DNA from: Mycolicibacterium arenosum
GTDB taxonomy: Bacteria; Actinomycetota; Actinomycetes; Mycobacteriales; Mycobacteriaceae
Length of the DNA stretch: 64,000 bases
Assembly: GCF_024320865.1 (NCBI RefSeq)
Contig: NZ_JANDBD010000007.1
Location: 1 to 64,000 of the forward strand
Direction of reading: 5' to 3'
The notes under the pieces were generated by a model. It worked only from the letters and a program-made list of their open reading frames with translations, was not told the DNA's origin and searched no databases. This document shows, piece after piece, positions 1 through 9,837 of the stretch. Within the stretch, counting starts at the first letter, position 1, and each line of letters begins with the position of its first letter. The translations under genes and the position numbers were made by a program.

Positions 1-38
1 AACGCACGCGTATCCATCGCCGTCACCTTCTGGGCCAT
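1..38 (-). CDS. Probable transposase, N-terminal fragment (12 codons visible)
   Basis: An ATG at 36-38 on the minus strand opens a frame that runs off the left edge (MAQKVTAMDTRA visible). A start like this, directly inside an IS end, is what IS481-family transposases show. Only 12 residues are available, so no catalytic motif can be checked. The call depends almost entirely on the adjoining IS terminus. Confidence 0.3.
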   Translation of the reverse strand, partial: MAQKVTAMDTRA

Positions 39-70
39 GAACCACTCTGGATCCACCCAGCCCGATCAGG

Positions 71-117
71 TGTACGCGATGTCCCGAGACATACCCCTGT
101 ACGCGATGTCCTGAGAC
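71..117. repeat. Two 20-bp direct repeats inside the IS end
   Basis: The 20-bp unit TGTACGCGATGTCCYGAGAC is present at 71-90 and 98-117 with one difference (C/T) and a 27-bp period. Tandem copies at an IS end are typical of transposase-binding sites; that role is inferred. Confidence 0.6.
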
Positions 118-153
118 TTCACAGTTCGCTCAGCGACGGTTTTCACGCCGAAG

Positions 154-750
154 TCACGCGTTGACGCGCCGCTCGAGCTCGTCGACCACCCGCTCCAACT
201 CGTCGACCAGCCACACGTCGAGCCGAGTTTGGAACTGCTCGAGCAGCGACCGGTAGTACCAGAGGTGGTCCTGCGGGTCCTTCGTACTGAACCGCTGCCA
301 CAGCTCGTCGCCTACCTTGCGGTGATCGCGCAGCAGGGCGCGGGCGTTGTCGAGCTTGTCGGCCAGCGACACCAGAAGCGTCGCCTCCGAGACGTAGCCG
401 AGGTGGCCGACGTACTTCTCCTTGCGCGCCCGCCACGGCGGCTTCGGCACCTCGTCGGTATCGCTGCACGCCGACACGATCTCCGCGACCTCGTCGCCGA
501 ACTTCTCCCGGATCGCGGCCAGCGTCGGCGCACCGCCCTGATCCTCGACCGCGTCGTGCAGCAGCCCCGCGATGGCCTGCGTCTCCGTGCCGCCGCCCTC
601 GATCACAAGACCCGCGACCGACAGCAGGTGCCCGATGTACGGCACCCCGTCCTCACCCTTGCGGGTCTGCGTGCGGTGCAGCGTCGCCGCGTAACGCAAC
701 GCCTCGTCGAACCGCTCCCCCAGCCTCGGATCCGTCGTCTCTGTCGGCAT
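154..750 (-). CDS. HD-domain metal-dependent phosphohydrolase, RelA/SpoT-HD-like
   Basis: Protein of 198 residues with the HD superfamily layout: His25, His41, the HD pair His65-Asp66 in GLLHDAVED, and a later Asp131 in SLADKLDN. Spacing and motif match the HD_4/(p)ppGpp-hydrolase-like group of small stand-alone proteins. No synthetase, TGS or ACT domain is present, so it is at most a hydrolase. The start at 750 is chosen over an in-frame upstream ATG at 807 because an AAAGGGG ribosome-binding site precedes it. The longer start would overlap the divergent recC region. Substrate unknown; small alarmone hydrolase is one possibility. Confidence 0.75.
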   Translation of the reverse strand: MPTETTDPRLGERFDEALRYAATLHRTQTRKGEDGVPYIGHLLSVAGLVIEGGGTETQAIAGLLHDAVEDQGGAPTLAAIREKFGDEVAEIVSACSDTDEVPKPPWRARKEKYVGHLGYVSEATLLVSLADKLDNARALLRDHRKVGDELWQRFSTKDPQDHLWYYRSLLEQFQTRLDVWLVDELERVVDELERRVNA

Positions 751-835
751 CCGTCCCCTTTCGTCGCCTCTCTCAACCACCCTCACCATCCCATAGCCCC
801 ACGACATGTCAGCCCCTCGTCCTACGCTGGCCTCG

Positions 836-3800
836 ATGGGTCTTCACCTCCACCGCGCGGAACGCACCGACGTCCTCGCCGACGGTCTCGGAGCGCTCCT
901 GGCGCAGCCCCTCGACGACCCGTTCGCAATGGAGTTGGTCCTCGTTCCGGCACGCGGCGTGGAACGCTGGTTGTCACAGCGCCTGTCGCACGTGCTCGGT
1001 CGCGGCACGGGCGCCGACGGGGTCTGCGCCGGCGTCGAATTCCGAAATCCGCACTCGCTCATCGCCGAGCTCACCGGCACCGCCGACGACGACCCGTGGG
1101 CCCCCGACACCATGGTCTGGCCATTGCTCGAGATCATCGACGAGAACCTCGACGAGGACTGGTGCCGCACCCTGGCGATCCACCTCGGCCAGCACGAGCA
1201 GTCCGACGCCGAACGCGACCTCCGGCTGGGGCGCCGCTTCGCCGTCGCCCGCCGCATCGCCGTCCTGTTCTCGTCGTACGCCCGGCAGCGTCCGCAGCTG
1301 CTCACCGGCTGGCTCGACGGCACCGATCACGGCCTCCCGACGGACGTCGACTGGCAGCCGCCGCTGTGGCGCGCGCTCGTCGACCGGATGGCCGCCGACC
1401 CGCCGCACGTCCGGCATGAGAAAACGCTTGTCCGCCTTCGGGAGTCGCCGTCCGACCTGCCACCCCGGCTGTCGCTGTTCGGGCACACCCGGCTGCCGGT
1501 CACCGAGGTCGAGCTGATCGAGGCGCTGTCCACCCATCACGACCTGCACCTGTGGCTGCCGCACGCCAGCGATGGCCTGTGGCGGGCCCTGAACGCCGAG
1601 CGCGGCGCGATCCCCCGCCGCGACGACACCAGCCACCGCGCGGTCGGCCATCCGCTGCTGGCCACCCTCGGCCGGGACCTGCGTGAGCTGCAGCGCGGAC
1701 TCCCCGCGCACCCGGCCACCGACGAGCACCTGGCCGGTGTCACCCACCCCGCCACCCTGCTCGGGTGGCTGCAGTCCGACATCGCCGCCAATACCGTTCG
1801 GCCGCAGGGCCGTACGCTTACCGCGGCCGACCGTTCGGTGCAGGTGCACGCCTGCCACGGCGAGGCCCGCCAGGTCGACGTGCTGCGCGAGGTCCTGCTC
1901 GGCCTGCTCGAGGACGATAAGACGCTGGAGCCGCGCGACATCCTCGTCATGTGCCCGGACATCGAGACCTACGCGCCGCTCATCAACGCCGACTTCGGCC
2001 TCGGCGACGTCGTCCACGGCGCGCACCCGGCACACCAGTTGAGGATGCGGCTCGCCGACCGCGCACTGGTCCAGACGAACCCGCTACTCGGAGTCGCCAC
2101 CAGGGTGCTCGCGCTGGCGAGCGGCCGCGTGACCGCCAGCGAAGTGCTGAACCTCGCGCAAGCCGCCCCGGTGCGCGCCCGCTTCGGCTTCACCGACGAC
2201 AACCTCGAGGACATCACCCGCTGGGTGCGGGAGGCCAACATCCGATGGGGTTTCGACCAGGAGAGCCGCAAGTCGTACGGCGTCGACTTCGTCCACAACA
2301 CATGGCGTTTCGGTATCGACCGCGTACTCGCCGGCGTCGCGATGTCCGACGACGCACACGCCTGGATCGAGTCGACGCTGCCGCTCGACGACGTCAGCAG
2401 CAACCGCGTCGAGCTGGCGGGCCGGCTCGCCGAGTTCGTCGACCGACTGCAGCGCACGGTGCAGTCCCTGACCACCGTGCAGCCCCTGCACGGCTGGGTC
2501 ACCGCGCTCACCGCGGGCATCAGCCGGCTGACGCGGGTCTCCGATGCCGACGCATGGCAGTTCGCCCAGCTGGAACGCGAATTCGGTGACGTGCTCGCCG
2601 CGGCGGGCCCGCGCACGGGCACCCTGCTGCGGCTGCCGGACGTCAGGGCGCTGCTGGAACGCAAGCTCGGGGGTCGGCCCACCCGAGCGAACTTCCGCAC
2701 CGGCACCATGACGGTCTGCACCATGGTGCCGATGCGCTCGGTGCCGCATCGCGTCGTGTGCCTCGTCGGTCTGGACGACGGGGTGTTCCCGCGCCGCGGC
2801 ATCCGCGACGGCGACGACGTGCTGGGTCGCGACCCGATGACCGGTGAGCGCGACAGCCGCTCGGAGGACCGGCAGCTGCTGCTCGACGCCATCGGCGCGG
2901 CCACCGAGAAGCTCGTCATCACCTACACGGGGGCCAACGCGCACTCGGGCCAGCCGCAGCCGCCCGCGGTCCCCTTGGCCGAACTCCTCGACGCGCTCGA
3001 CGCGACGACGGAGTCGACGGACGCGCGACAGCAGCTCGTCGTCCGTCATCCGTTGCAGCCCTTCGATATCCGCAACGTGATCCCCGGCCGGCTCGTCCCG
3101 ACGGTGCCGTTCACCTTCGATTCGACGGTGCTGAACGCCGCCCGGTCCAGCGCCGGTGAGCGCTCGGAGAAGCCGCCGTTCGTGTCGGGTCCGCTGCCCG
3201 CGCCGACCGCCGGCGACGTCTCGCTCGCCGACCTCGTCGCCTTCTTCAGGGACCCGGTGAAGGGGTTCTTCCGCGCGCTGGACTACACGCTGCCGTGGGA
3301 GGTCGACGGCGTCGAGGACGACATGACCGTCGACATCGACAATCTCGAGGAGTGGACCGTCGGCGACCGACTGCTGGGCGACATGATGCGCGGCATGACG
3401 GCCAAGGACGCGCGCGGTGCCGAATGGCGACGCGGCACGCTGCCACCCGGCCAACTGGGCTGGCGCAAGGCCCGCGAGATCTCCGAACAGTCGGAACTGT
3501 TGGCCACCGAGGCCATGCGGTTCCGGTCCGCCGACGAGCGGGCCTTCGACGTCGACGTCGACCTGGGTTCGGGACGCCGGCTGACGGGTACCGTCGCGCC
3601 GGTCTACGGCAACCGCCTGGTGACGGTGACGTACTCGAAACTCGGCGGCAAGCAGTTCCTCGAATCGTGGATTCCGTTGCTGGCGTTGTACGCTCGCGAT
3701 CCGGGCACCGAGTGGGAGGCCGTGTGCGTCGGCCGGGCCAAGCGGGGTACCCGGCCGATGACCGAGGGCCTCGGCCGACCCGAGGGCCCCGCCGCCGACC

Positions 3801-4126
3801 TGCTGCGCGATCTCGTCGCGATCTACGACGCGGGCCGCTGCGAGCCGCTGCCGCTACCCGTCAAGACGTCGTACGCGTGGGCGAGTGCGCGCCACACCGG
3901 CGACGATCCGGTGTCAGAGGCCCGCTATCGCTGGCAGTCGAAGAACTTCCCCGGTGACGACGCGGCGCCCGCGCACGTACAGGCGTGGGGTGAGAACAAG
4001 TGGCTCGACGTGCTGATGCAACCGCTGCGGCCCGGCGAGGAGTACGAGGGCGAGACCAACCGCTTCGGCGCCTACTCGTGTCGGCTCTGGGCGCCGTTGC
4101 TGCGGGCGAAGCAGGACCCGCAGTGA
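836..4126 (+). CDS. recC: Exodeoxyribonuclease V gamma subunit RecC
   Basis: First gene of recCBD. RecC is the Chi-recognising scaffold subunit of the RecBCD helicase-nuclease and carries an inactivated nuclease-like C-terminal domain. The 1096-residue product starts MGLHLHRAERTD, a typical mycobacterial RecC N-terminus; an in-frame ATG at 806 would add ten residues and overlap the divergent HD gene region. The mid-region has UvrD-like remnants (VRALLERKLG... VCLVGLDDGVFPR). recB follows with a GTGA overlap, so the subunits are translationally coupled. In mycobacteria RecBCD acts mainly in single-strand annealing, while AdnAB does most end resection (established knowledge for M. smegmatis). 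Confidence 0.93.
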   Translation: MGLHLHRAERTDVLADGLGALLAQPLDDPFAMELVLVPARGVERWLSQRLSHVLGRGTGADGVCAGVEFRNPHSLIAELTGTADDDPWAPDTMVWPLLEIIDENLDEDWCRTLAIHLGQHEQSDAERDLRLGRRFAVARRIAVLFSSYARQRPQLLTGWLDGTDHGLPTDVDWQPPLWRALVDRMAADPPHVRHEKTLVRLRESPSDLPPRLSLFGHTRLPVTEVELIEALSTHHDLHLWLPHASDGLWRALNAERGAIPRRDDTSHRAVGHPLLATLGRDLRELQRGLPAHPATDEHLAGVTHPATLLGWLQSDIAANTVRPQGRTLTAADRSVQVHACHGEARQVDVLREVLLGLLEDDKTLEPRDILVMCPDIETYAPLINADFGLGDVVHGAHPAHQLRMRLADRALVQTNPLLGVATRVLALASGRVTASEVLNLAQAAPVRARFGFTDDNLEDITRWVREANIRWGFDQESRKSYGVDFVHNTWRFGIDRVLAGVAMSDDAHAWIESTLPLDDVSSNRVELAGRLAEFVDRLQRTVQSLTTVQPLHGWVTALTAGISRLTRVSDADAWQFAQLEREFGDVLAAAGPRTGTLLRLPDVRALLERKLGGRPTRANFRTGTMTVCTMVPMRSVPHRVVCLVGLDDGVFPRRGIRDGDDVLGRDPMTGERDSRSEDRQLLLDAIGAATEKLVITYTGANAHSGQPQPPAVPLAELLDALDATTESTDARQQLVVRHPLQPFDIRNVIPGRLVPTVPFTFDSTVLNAARSSAGERSEKPPFVSGPLPAPTAGDVSLADLVAFFRDPVKGFFRALDYTLPWEVDGVEDDMTVDIDNLEEWTVGDRLLGDMMRGMTAKDARGAEWRRGTLPPGQLGWRKAREISEQSELLATEAMRFRSADERAFDVDVDLGSGRRLTGTVAPVYGNRLVTVTYSKLGGKQFLESWIPLLALYARDPGTEWEAVCVGRAKRGTRPMTEGLGRPEGPAADLLRDLVAIYDAGRCEPLPLPVKTSYAWASARHTGDDPVSEARYRWQSKNFPGDDAAPAHVQAWGENKWLDVLMQPLRPGEEYEGETNRFGAYSCRLWAPLLRAKQDPQ

Positions 4127-7100
4127 GGACCTTCGACCTGCTGGGCCCGCTGCCCGTCGAGAACTCGACCACCGTGCTGGAGGCCAGCGCGGGCACCGGC
4201 AAGACGTTCGCGCTCGCGGGCCTGGTCACCCGCTACATCGCCGAGGGGCGCGCGACGCTCGACCAGATGCTCCTCATCACGTTCGGGCACGCCGCCAGCC
4301 AGGAGCTCCGTGAGCGGGTGCGTGACCAGATCACTCAGGCGGCAGCGGCTTTCGACGACGAATCGCTCATCGGCGACAACCAGGTGGTCGAACAGCTCGT
4401 CACGGGCAGTCCCGACGAGAAAGCGGAGCGGCAGCGTCGTCTGCGCGACGCCATGGCGGGGTTCGACGCCGCGACCATCGCCACCACCCATCAGTTCTGC
4501 CACCTGGTGCTGAAGTCACTGGGCGTCGCGGGCGACTCCGACTCGGGCGTGACTCTCGTCGAGAGCCTCGACGATCTGGTGACCGAGATCGTCGGCGATC
4601 TGTACCTGGCGAGTTTCGGCCAGCAGCGCGACGATCCGACGCTCAGCTATCCCGACGCGCTGCGGCTGGCGCGCGAGGTGGTGCGCAACCCCGAGACCGA
4701 GCTGCGCCCGGCCGACCCCGATCCCGATTCCACTGCTGCGATTCGCATCTCGTTCGCGCGGAACGTGTTGGCGGCACTGGAGACGCGAAAACGGCAGCTG
4801 GGCGTGCTCGGCTACGACGACCTGCTGACGCGGCTGGCGAGGGCGCTGGAGGCCGAGGACTCACCGGCCCGGACCCGGATGGCGGAGCGCTGGTCGGTCG
4901 TCATGGTCGACGAGTTCCAGGACACCGATCCCGTGCAGTGGCGGGTCATCGACTGCGCGTTCAGCGGCCGGTCGACCGTCATCCTCATCGGTGATCCGAA
5001 GCAGGCGATCTACGCGTTCCGCGGTGGCGACATCGTGACGTACCTGCGGGCCGCCGACACCGCGGGCGAGAAGCAGACGCTGGGCACGAACTGGCGTAGC
5101 GACGCGGCGCTGGTGACTCGGCTGCAGACGGTTCTGCGCGGTGCCCAGCTCGGCGATCCGCGGATCGTCGTGCACGACGTGGAGGCCAGGCATCAGGGCA
5201 CCCGGTTGGCGGGAGCGCCGTCGGCCGATCCGTTCCGTTTGCGCGTGGTGTCGCGGGAGACGTTCGGCCGCAGAGGAACTCAGACAGTGCCGATCGCCGA
5301 CTTCCGCAAGCACATCGGGAGGGACCTGGCCAACGACATCCGCGCGCTGCTTTCCAGCGGCGCCACGTTCGACGGCGAGCCGATCGAGGCCCGCGATCTC
5401 GCGGTGATCGTCGAAACCCACCGGGACGCCCGCGTGTGCCAGCAGGCGCTGACCGCGGCGGGCATCCCCTGCGTGTACACCGGCGACTCCGACATCTTCG
5501 ACTCGCATGCGGCCGCTGACTGGCTGACCCTGCTCGAGGCGTTCGATCAGCCGCACCGCACCGGCATGGTGCGCGCCGCGGCGGCGACGATGTTCTTCGG
5601 CCACACCGCCGAGACCCTCGTCGAGGGCGGCGACGCGCTCACCGACCGGCTCGCGGAGACGCTGCGGGAGTGGGCGGCTCACGCGCGCGAACGCGGGGTG
5701 GCGGCCATCTTCGAGGCGGCGCAGCTGCAGGGCATGAGCGACCGCGTGCTGTCCTGGCGCGAGGGTGAGCGGCTGATGACCGACCTCGCACACATGACGC
5801 AACTGCTGCAGGACGTGGCGCATCGCGAGGGCTTCGCGCTTCCCGCGCTGCGGGATTGGCTGCGCGCCGAACGGGAGAAGCGCGGCGACGGCAAGACCGA
5901 GCGCAGTCGCAGGCTCGACAGCGACGCCGCGGCGGTGCAGATCATGACGGTGTGGGTCAGCAAGGGGCTGCAGTTCCCGGTCGTGTACCTGCCCTTCGCG
6001 TTCAACCGGCACGTCCCCGAACCGGAGATCATCCTGTTCCACGACGGCGAGACCCGCTGCCTGCACGTCGGCGGGCCCGACAGTCCCGACTACCTCGACG
6101 CGCAGCGCCGCGGCCGCGCCGAGAACGCCGGCGACGACAGCCGGTTGACGTACGTCGCGATGACCCGCGCGCAGGCGCAGGTGGTCGCCTGGTGGGCGCC
6201 CTCCTACGAGGAGCGCTTCGGCGGACTGTCGCGCCTCGTGCGCGGCCGCGCACCCGGCCACCCCGTCGTGCCCGACGTCTGCGCGCCCGCCAAGATCACC
6301 GACGCCGACGCGCTCGAGCGGCTGCGGGCGTGGGAGCACGCGGGTGGCCCGGTGCTCGAGGAGTCGGTGCTGACGCCCGCACCCGCCGTGCCCGCGCCGC
6401 CGCCACCCGAGGGGCTCGACGCCCGACACTTCCACCGCTCGATCGATCTGACGTGGCGGCGCACGTCGTACTCGGGGCTGATCCGGGTGGCCGAAAGCAC
6501 CGGTGTCAGCAGCGAACCCGAGGTCGTCGAGAAGGACGACGAGGCGGCCGACGTGCCGGTCGGCGCACCGCCGTCGGGGCCGACGGTGCCGTCGCCGATG
6601 GCGGACCTGCCGACGGGCGCCAAGTTCGGCACGCTGGTACACGCGGTACTCGAGACCGCCGACCCGCTGGCGGCGGATCTGAGCGCCGAGTTGGAGGCCA
6701 ACATCCGGAAGCACCTGGTGTGGTGGCCGGTCGACGTGCCCGCCGCGGACCTGGCCACCGGCCTCATCCCGATGCACGACACCCCGCTCGGACCGTTGGC
6801 GAACGACCTGACACTGCGCGAGATCCCGCTGCGGGACCGGTTGCGGGAGCTGGACTTCGAGTTTCCGCTCGCCGGCGGCGACCTGCGCGCGAAGGGCCCC
6901 GACATCCGGCTGCGCGAGGTCGGCCACCTGCTGCGCGACCACGTCGCGGCCGACGACCCGATGGCCTCCTACGCCGACCGGCTGACCGGGGAGGCGCTGG
7001 GCAACCAATCCCTGCGCGGGTACCTCAGCGGGCAGATCGACGCGGTGCTGCGGGTACGAGACGGTGACGGGCATCGCTACGTGGTGGTCGACTACAAGAC

Positions 7101-7425
7101 CAACTGGCTCGGTGACGGCGACGACCCGCTGACCGCCGCCGATTACGACCGGCCGCGACTGGTGGCCGCGATGCTGCATTCGGACTATCCGCTGCAGGCG
7201 CTGCTGTACAGCGTTGTGCTGCATCGGTTCCTGCGGTGGCGGCAGCCGGGGTACGACCCGCAGCTGCATCTCGGCGGGATCCTGTACCTGTTCGTGCGCG
7301 GGATGTGCGGCCCCGACACCCCGGTGGTCGACGGGCATCCCGCGGGCGTGTTCGACTGGCGGCCGCCTGCAGCGCTCGTCGTGGAGATGTCGGATCTGCT
7401 GGACGTGGGGAGCGCGGTCGCGTGA
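4123..7425 (+). CDS. recB: Exodeoxyribonuclease V beta subunit RecB (helicase-nuclease)
   Basis: Product of 1100 residues. A Walker A motif ASAGTGKT ends at Lys27-Thr28, and the UvrD-family Walker B/motif II VMVDEFQDTDP and motif III GDPKQAIYAFRGGD follow. A motif VI region (VAMTRAQAQ) closes the helicase. The C-terminal quarter has the RecB nuclease signature: IDAVLRV followed by VVVDYKTN near residue 990. It supplies the 3'-5' motor and the only nuclease of the complex. The GTG start overlaps the recC stop codon (GTGA at 4123-4126); a longer in-frame ATG at 4000 lies inside recC and is rejected. recD overlaps the end in the same way. Confidence 0.94.
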   Translation: MRTFDLLGPLPVENSTTVLEASAGTGKTFALAGLVTRYIAEGRATLDQMLLITFGHAASQELRERVRDQITQAAAAFDDESLIGDNQVVEQLVTGSPDEKAERQRRLRDAMAGFDAATIATTHQFCHLVLKSLGVAGDSDSGVTLVESLDDLVTEIVGDLYLASFGQQRDDPTLSYPDALRLAREVVRNPETELRPADPDPDSTAAIRISFARNVLAALETRKRQLGVLGYDDLLTRLARALEAEDSPARTRMAERWSVVMVDEFQDTDPVQWRVIDCAFSGRSTVILIGDPKQAIYAFRGGDIVTYLRAADTAGEKQTLGTNWRSDAALVTRLQTVLRGAQLGDPRIVVHDVEARHQGTRLAGAPSADPFRLRVVSRETFGRRGTQTVPIADFRKHIGRDLANDIRALLSSGATFDGEPIEARDLAVIVETHRDARVCQQALTAAGIPCVYTGDSDIFDSHAAADWLTLLEAFDQPHRTGMVRAAAATMFFGHTAETLVEGGDALTDRLAETLREWAAHARERGVAAIFEAAQLQGMSDRVLSWREGERLMTDLAHMTQLLQDVAHREGFALPALRDWLRAEREKRGDGKTERSRRLDSDAAAVQIMTVWVSKGLQFPVVYLPFAFNRHVPEPEIILFHDGETRCLHVGGPDSPDYLDAQRRGRAENAGDDSRLTYVAMTRAQAQVVAWWAPSYEERFGGLSRLVRGRAPGHPVVPDVCAPAKITDADALERLRAWEHAGGPVLEESVLTPAPAVPAPPPPEGLDARHFHRSIDLTWRRTSYSGLIRVAESTGVSSEPEVVEKDDEAADVPVGAPPSGPTVPSPMADLPTGAKFGTLVHAVLETADPLAADLSAELEANIRKHLVWWPVDVPAADLATGLIPMHDTPLGPLANDLTLREIPLRDRLRELDFEFPLAGGDLRAKGPDIRLREVGHLLRDHVAADDPMASYADRLTGEALGNQSLRGYLSGQIDAVLRVRDGDGHRYVVVDYKTNWLGDGDDPLTAADYDRPRLVAAMLHSDYPLQALLYSVVLHRFLRWRQPGYDPQLHLGGILYLFVRGMCGPDTPVVDGHPAGVFDWRPPAALVVEMSDLLDVGSAVA

Positions 7426-9146
7426 CGGATGTGCTGGAGCCGACCGACTGGCGGCGCGCGGCCGGGGCGACCGGGATGCTCGAGGTGTTCAACGAGGCCG
7501 GGGTGATCGAGACCCCGGATGTGCTTGTAGCGCAGCGGCTCACGGAGCTCGCAGGCGACGGGGACGAGCGCGTCGCGCTGGCGGTCGCGTTCGTGGTGCG
7601 CGGGTTGCGCGGCGGGTCGGTGTGCGTCGACCTTGCGTCGGTGGCCGCGCAGGTCGACAGGCCGGAGCTGCCGTGGCCCGACGACTGGTTGGGGGCGGTG
7701 CGGGCCAGCCCGCTGCTGGCGTCACCGCACGTGCTGCGGGAGCGCGCCGGGCTGCTCTACCTCGACCGGTACTGGCGCGAGGAGGAGCAGGTCGCCGAGG
7801 ATCTGCTCGCGATGGTCGAGGACACCGGCGACGTCGCGACGACCGACGTCGCACGGCTGTTCCCCGCCGGGTACGACGAGCAGCGGGCCGCCGCGGAACT
7901 GGCGCTGCGGCAACGCCTGACGGTGCTGACCGGTGGGCCCGGCACGGGCAAGACGACGACGGTCGCGCGACTGCTGGCGCTGCTGGCCGGGCAGGCCGAG
8001 GCAGCCGGCGCCCCGCCACTGCGCATCGCCCTGGCCGCGCCGACCGGTAAGGCGGCCGCGCGGCTGCACGAAGCGGTGCAGGCGCAGATCGACCAGCTGG
8101 ACGCGGTTGACCGCAAACGCATCTCGGGGCTGCGGGCCACGACGATGCACCGGCTGCTGGGCAGCAGACCCGACAACTCGTCGCGGTTCAAGCACAACCG
8201 CAACAACCGGTTGCCCCACGATGTGATCGTCGTCGACGAGACGTCGATGGTGTCGCTGACGATGATGGCGCGCCTGCTCGAGGCGGTGCGGCCGGAGGCC
8301 CGGCTGCTGCTGGTCGGCGATCCCGATCAGCTGGCGTCGATCGATGCGGGCGCGGTGCTCGCGGACATGGTCGACGGGCTCGGCGGGCACGACGACGTGC
8401 GCATCGCGGAGCTCAAGACGCCGCACCGGTTCGGCGAGACCATCGGCATGCTGGCTGCGGCGATCCGCGACGGGGACGCCGAGCGGGCCCTTGAGGTGCT
8501 GCGGGCGGGCGACGAGCACGTCGAGTGGCTGGAGTTGAGCGATCCGACCGTCGAACTGCGCACGGTGCTGCTGCCGCACGCCCTGGCGCTGTACCAGGCG
8601 GCGCAGGTGAACGCGGTCGACTCCGCGCTGGCAAGCCTCGACGGGCACCGGCTGCTGTGCGCGCACCGCCGGGGACCGTACGGCGTGCAGCACTGGAACC
8701 GTCAGGTCGAGAGGTGGCTGACCGAGGCGACCGGTGAGGCCATCTGGTCGGCGTGGTACACCGGGCGCCCGATCCTGGTGACGGCCAACGACTACGGGCT
8801 CGGGCTGTACAACGGTGACACCGGGGTCACGGTCCACGACGGCAACGGGCTGCGGGCGGTGCTCGCGACCTCCGGGGCGCCGCTGTCGTTGGCGACGGGG
8901 CGGCTATCGGACGTCGAGACCATGCACGCGATGACGATCCACAAGAGCCAGGGCTCGCAGGCCGACGAGGTGACGGTGCTCATGCCGCCCGTCGAGTCGA
9001 GGCTGCTGACGCGGGAGCTGTTCTACACCGCGGTGACGCGGGCCAAGGCGAAGGTGCGGGTCGTCGGCACGGCCGAGGAGGTGCGGTCGGCGATCGAGCG
9101 GCGGGCGGTGCGAGCGACCGGGTTGGCATCGCGACTGCGCGGGTAG
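7422..9146 (+). CDS. recD: Exodeoxyribonuclease V alpha subunit RecD (5'-3' helicase)
   Basis: Product of 574 residues starting at a GTG that overlaps the recB stop (GTGA). Superfamily 1B helicase motifs are clear: Walker A GGPGTGKT at residues 171-178, motif II VIVVDETSMV, motif III LLLVGDPDQLASI, and the C-terminal UvrD-like block AMTIHKSQGSQADEV and FYTAVTRAK. It is the fast 5'-3' motor of RecBCD. The in-frame ATG at 7236 lies inside recB and is not used. An SOUL-family gene begins ten bases downstream, possibly in the same transcript. Confidence 0.94.
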   Translation: MTDVLEPTDWRRAAGATGMLEVFNEAGVIETPDVLVAQRLTELAGDGDERVALAVAFVVRGLRGGSVCVDLASVAAQVDRPELPWPDDWLGAVRASPLLASPHVLRERAGLLYLDRYWREEEQVAEDLLAMVEDTGDVATTDVARLFPAGYDEQRAAAELALRQRLTVLTGGPGTGKTTTVARLLALLAGQAEAAGAPPLRIALAAPTGKAAARLHEAVQAQIDQLDAVDRKRISGLRATTMHRLLGSRPDNSSRFKHNRNNRLPHDVIVVDETSMVSLTMMARLLEAVRPEARLLLVGDPDQLASIDAGAVLADMVDGLGGHDDVRIAELKTPHRFGETIGMLAAAIRDGDAERALEVLRAGDEHVEWLELSDPTVELRTVLLPHALALYQAAQVNAVDSALASLDGHRLLCAHRRGPYGVQHWNRQVERWLTEATGEAIWSAWYTGRPILVTANDYGLGLYNGDTGVTVHDGNGLRAVLATSGAPLSLATGRLSDVETMHAMTIHKSQGSQADEVTVLMPPVESRLLTRELFYTAVTRAKAKVRVVGTAEEVRSAIERRAVRATGLASRLRG

Positions 9147-9155
9147 GATTCGGCC

Positions 9156-9803
9156 ATGTTGTCCACAATCACCTCGATCATCGGCCAGGTGGTGGATTCG
9201 GCACTGTCGATCGTCGGCATTCGGTCCGGCACCGAGGAGCCGGCACACACCAGCAGGCGTCTGACCGACCGCGTCGAGATCCGCACCTACGGCCCGCGGA
9301 TCGCCGCCGAAACCACCGTGGCGGCCGGCGAGGAGGCGGCGCGCAACGAGGGCTTCCGACGGCTGGCCGGTTACATCTTCGGGCGCAATCACCGCGACGA
9401 CAAGATCGCCATGACCGCGCCGGTGTCGCAGGGCATCCGGGGCGGCAGCGGTGACAAGATCGCGATGACCGCGCCCGTCGCGCAGGCGACTCAGGCCACC
9501 GACGTCGGCGAGGGCTACGTGATCAAGTTCTTCATGCCGTCGGAGTGCACCATGGCCACGCTGCCGACGCCGGACGACGACCGCGTCCGGCTGACCGAGG
9601 TACCCGGCGAAACGGTCGCGGTCCTGAGCTTCACCGGCGACCGCGGCCCCGCTGCCGTCGCCCTGCGCTCCGAGGAGCTGCTCGAGACGTTGCGCGCCAA
9701 GGGAATCGAGGTCACGGGTGACGTCGCGGCCTGGTTCTACGATCCGCCGTGGACGCTGCCGTTCCGGCGCCGCAACGAAGTCGTGGTGCCCGTCAACGCC
9801 TGA
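9156..9803 (+). CDS. SOUL-family haem-binding protein
   Basis: Product of 215 residues with the SOUL/HEBP pattern: VEIRTYGPRIAAET near the N-terminus, GFRRLAGYIFG, and two KIAMTAPV segments separated by a short linker. The duplicated KIAMTAPV is characteristic of bacterial SOUL proteins. The C-terminus ends WAF-type (AAWFYDPPWTLPFRRRNEV), also standard for the family. SOUL proteins bind haem or porphyrin; the cellular role in mycobacteria is not established. A short hydrophobic N-terminus (ITSIIGQVVDSALSIVGI) could be an amphipathic helix. It follows recD by nine bases but no functional link is apparent. Confidence 0.8.
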   Translation: MLSTITSIIGQVVDSALSIVGIRSGTEEPAHTSRRLTDRVEIRTYGPRIAAETTVAAGEEAARNEGFRRLAGYIFGRNHRDDKIAMTAPVSQGIRGGSGDKIAMTAPVAQATQATDVGEGYVIKFFMPSECTMATLPTPDDDRVRLTEVPGETVAVLSFTGDRGPAAVALRSEELLETLRAKGIEVTGDVAAWFYDPPWTLPFRRRNEVVVPVNA

Positions 9804-9837
9804 GCTCCGGCCGCGGACCCCTGAGCGACTCGAACCG

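Larger units (their letters stand above)
1..123 (-). mobile_element. Terminal end of an insertion sequence (IS481/IS3-like), truncated by the window edge
   Basis: The first 123 bases look like the outer end of an insertion sequence whose body lies to the left of the window. Read on the minus strand the end begins TGTGAAGTCTCAGGACATC, a TGT-starting terminus as in IS481-type elements. A short open frame starting ATG at base 38 reads leftwards out of the window, where the transposase start would be expected. A 20-bp motif occurs twice (71-90 and 98-117) inside the end. The family call is inference from the end sequence and gene position; the other end and the target duplication are outside the window. 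Confidence 0.45.

Noticed and set aside
4861..7338. An 825-codon open frame on the minus strand opposite recB
   Set aside because: It is a high-GC shadow of recB: wholly antisense, His/Arg/Val-rich, without a recognisable domain. The same holds for the large minus frames at 7722-8837 and 25773-27818.
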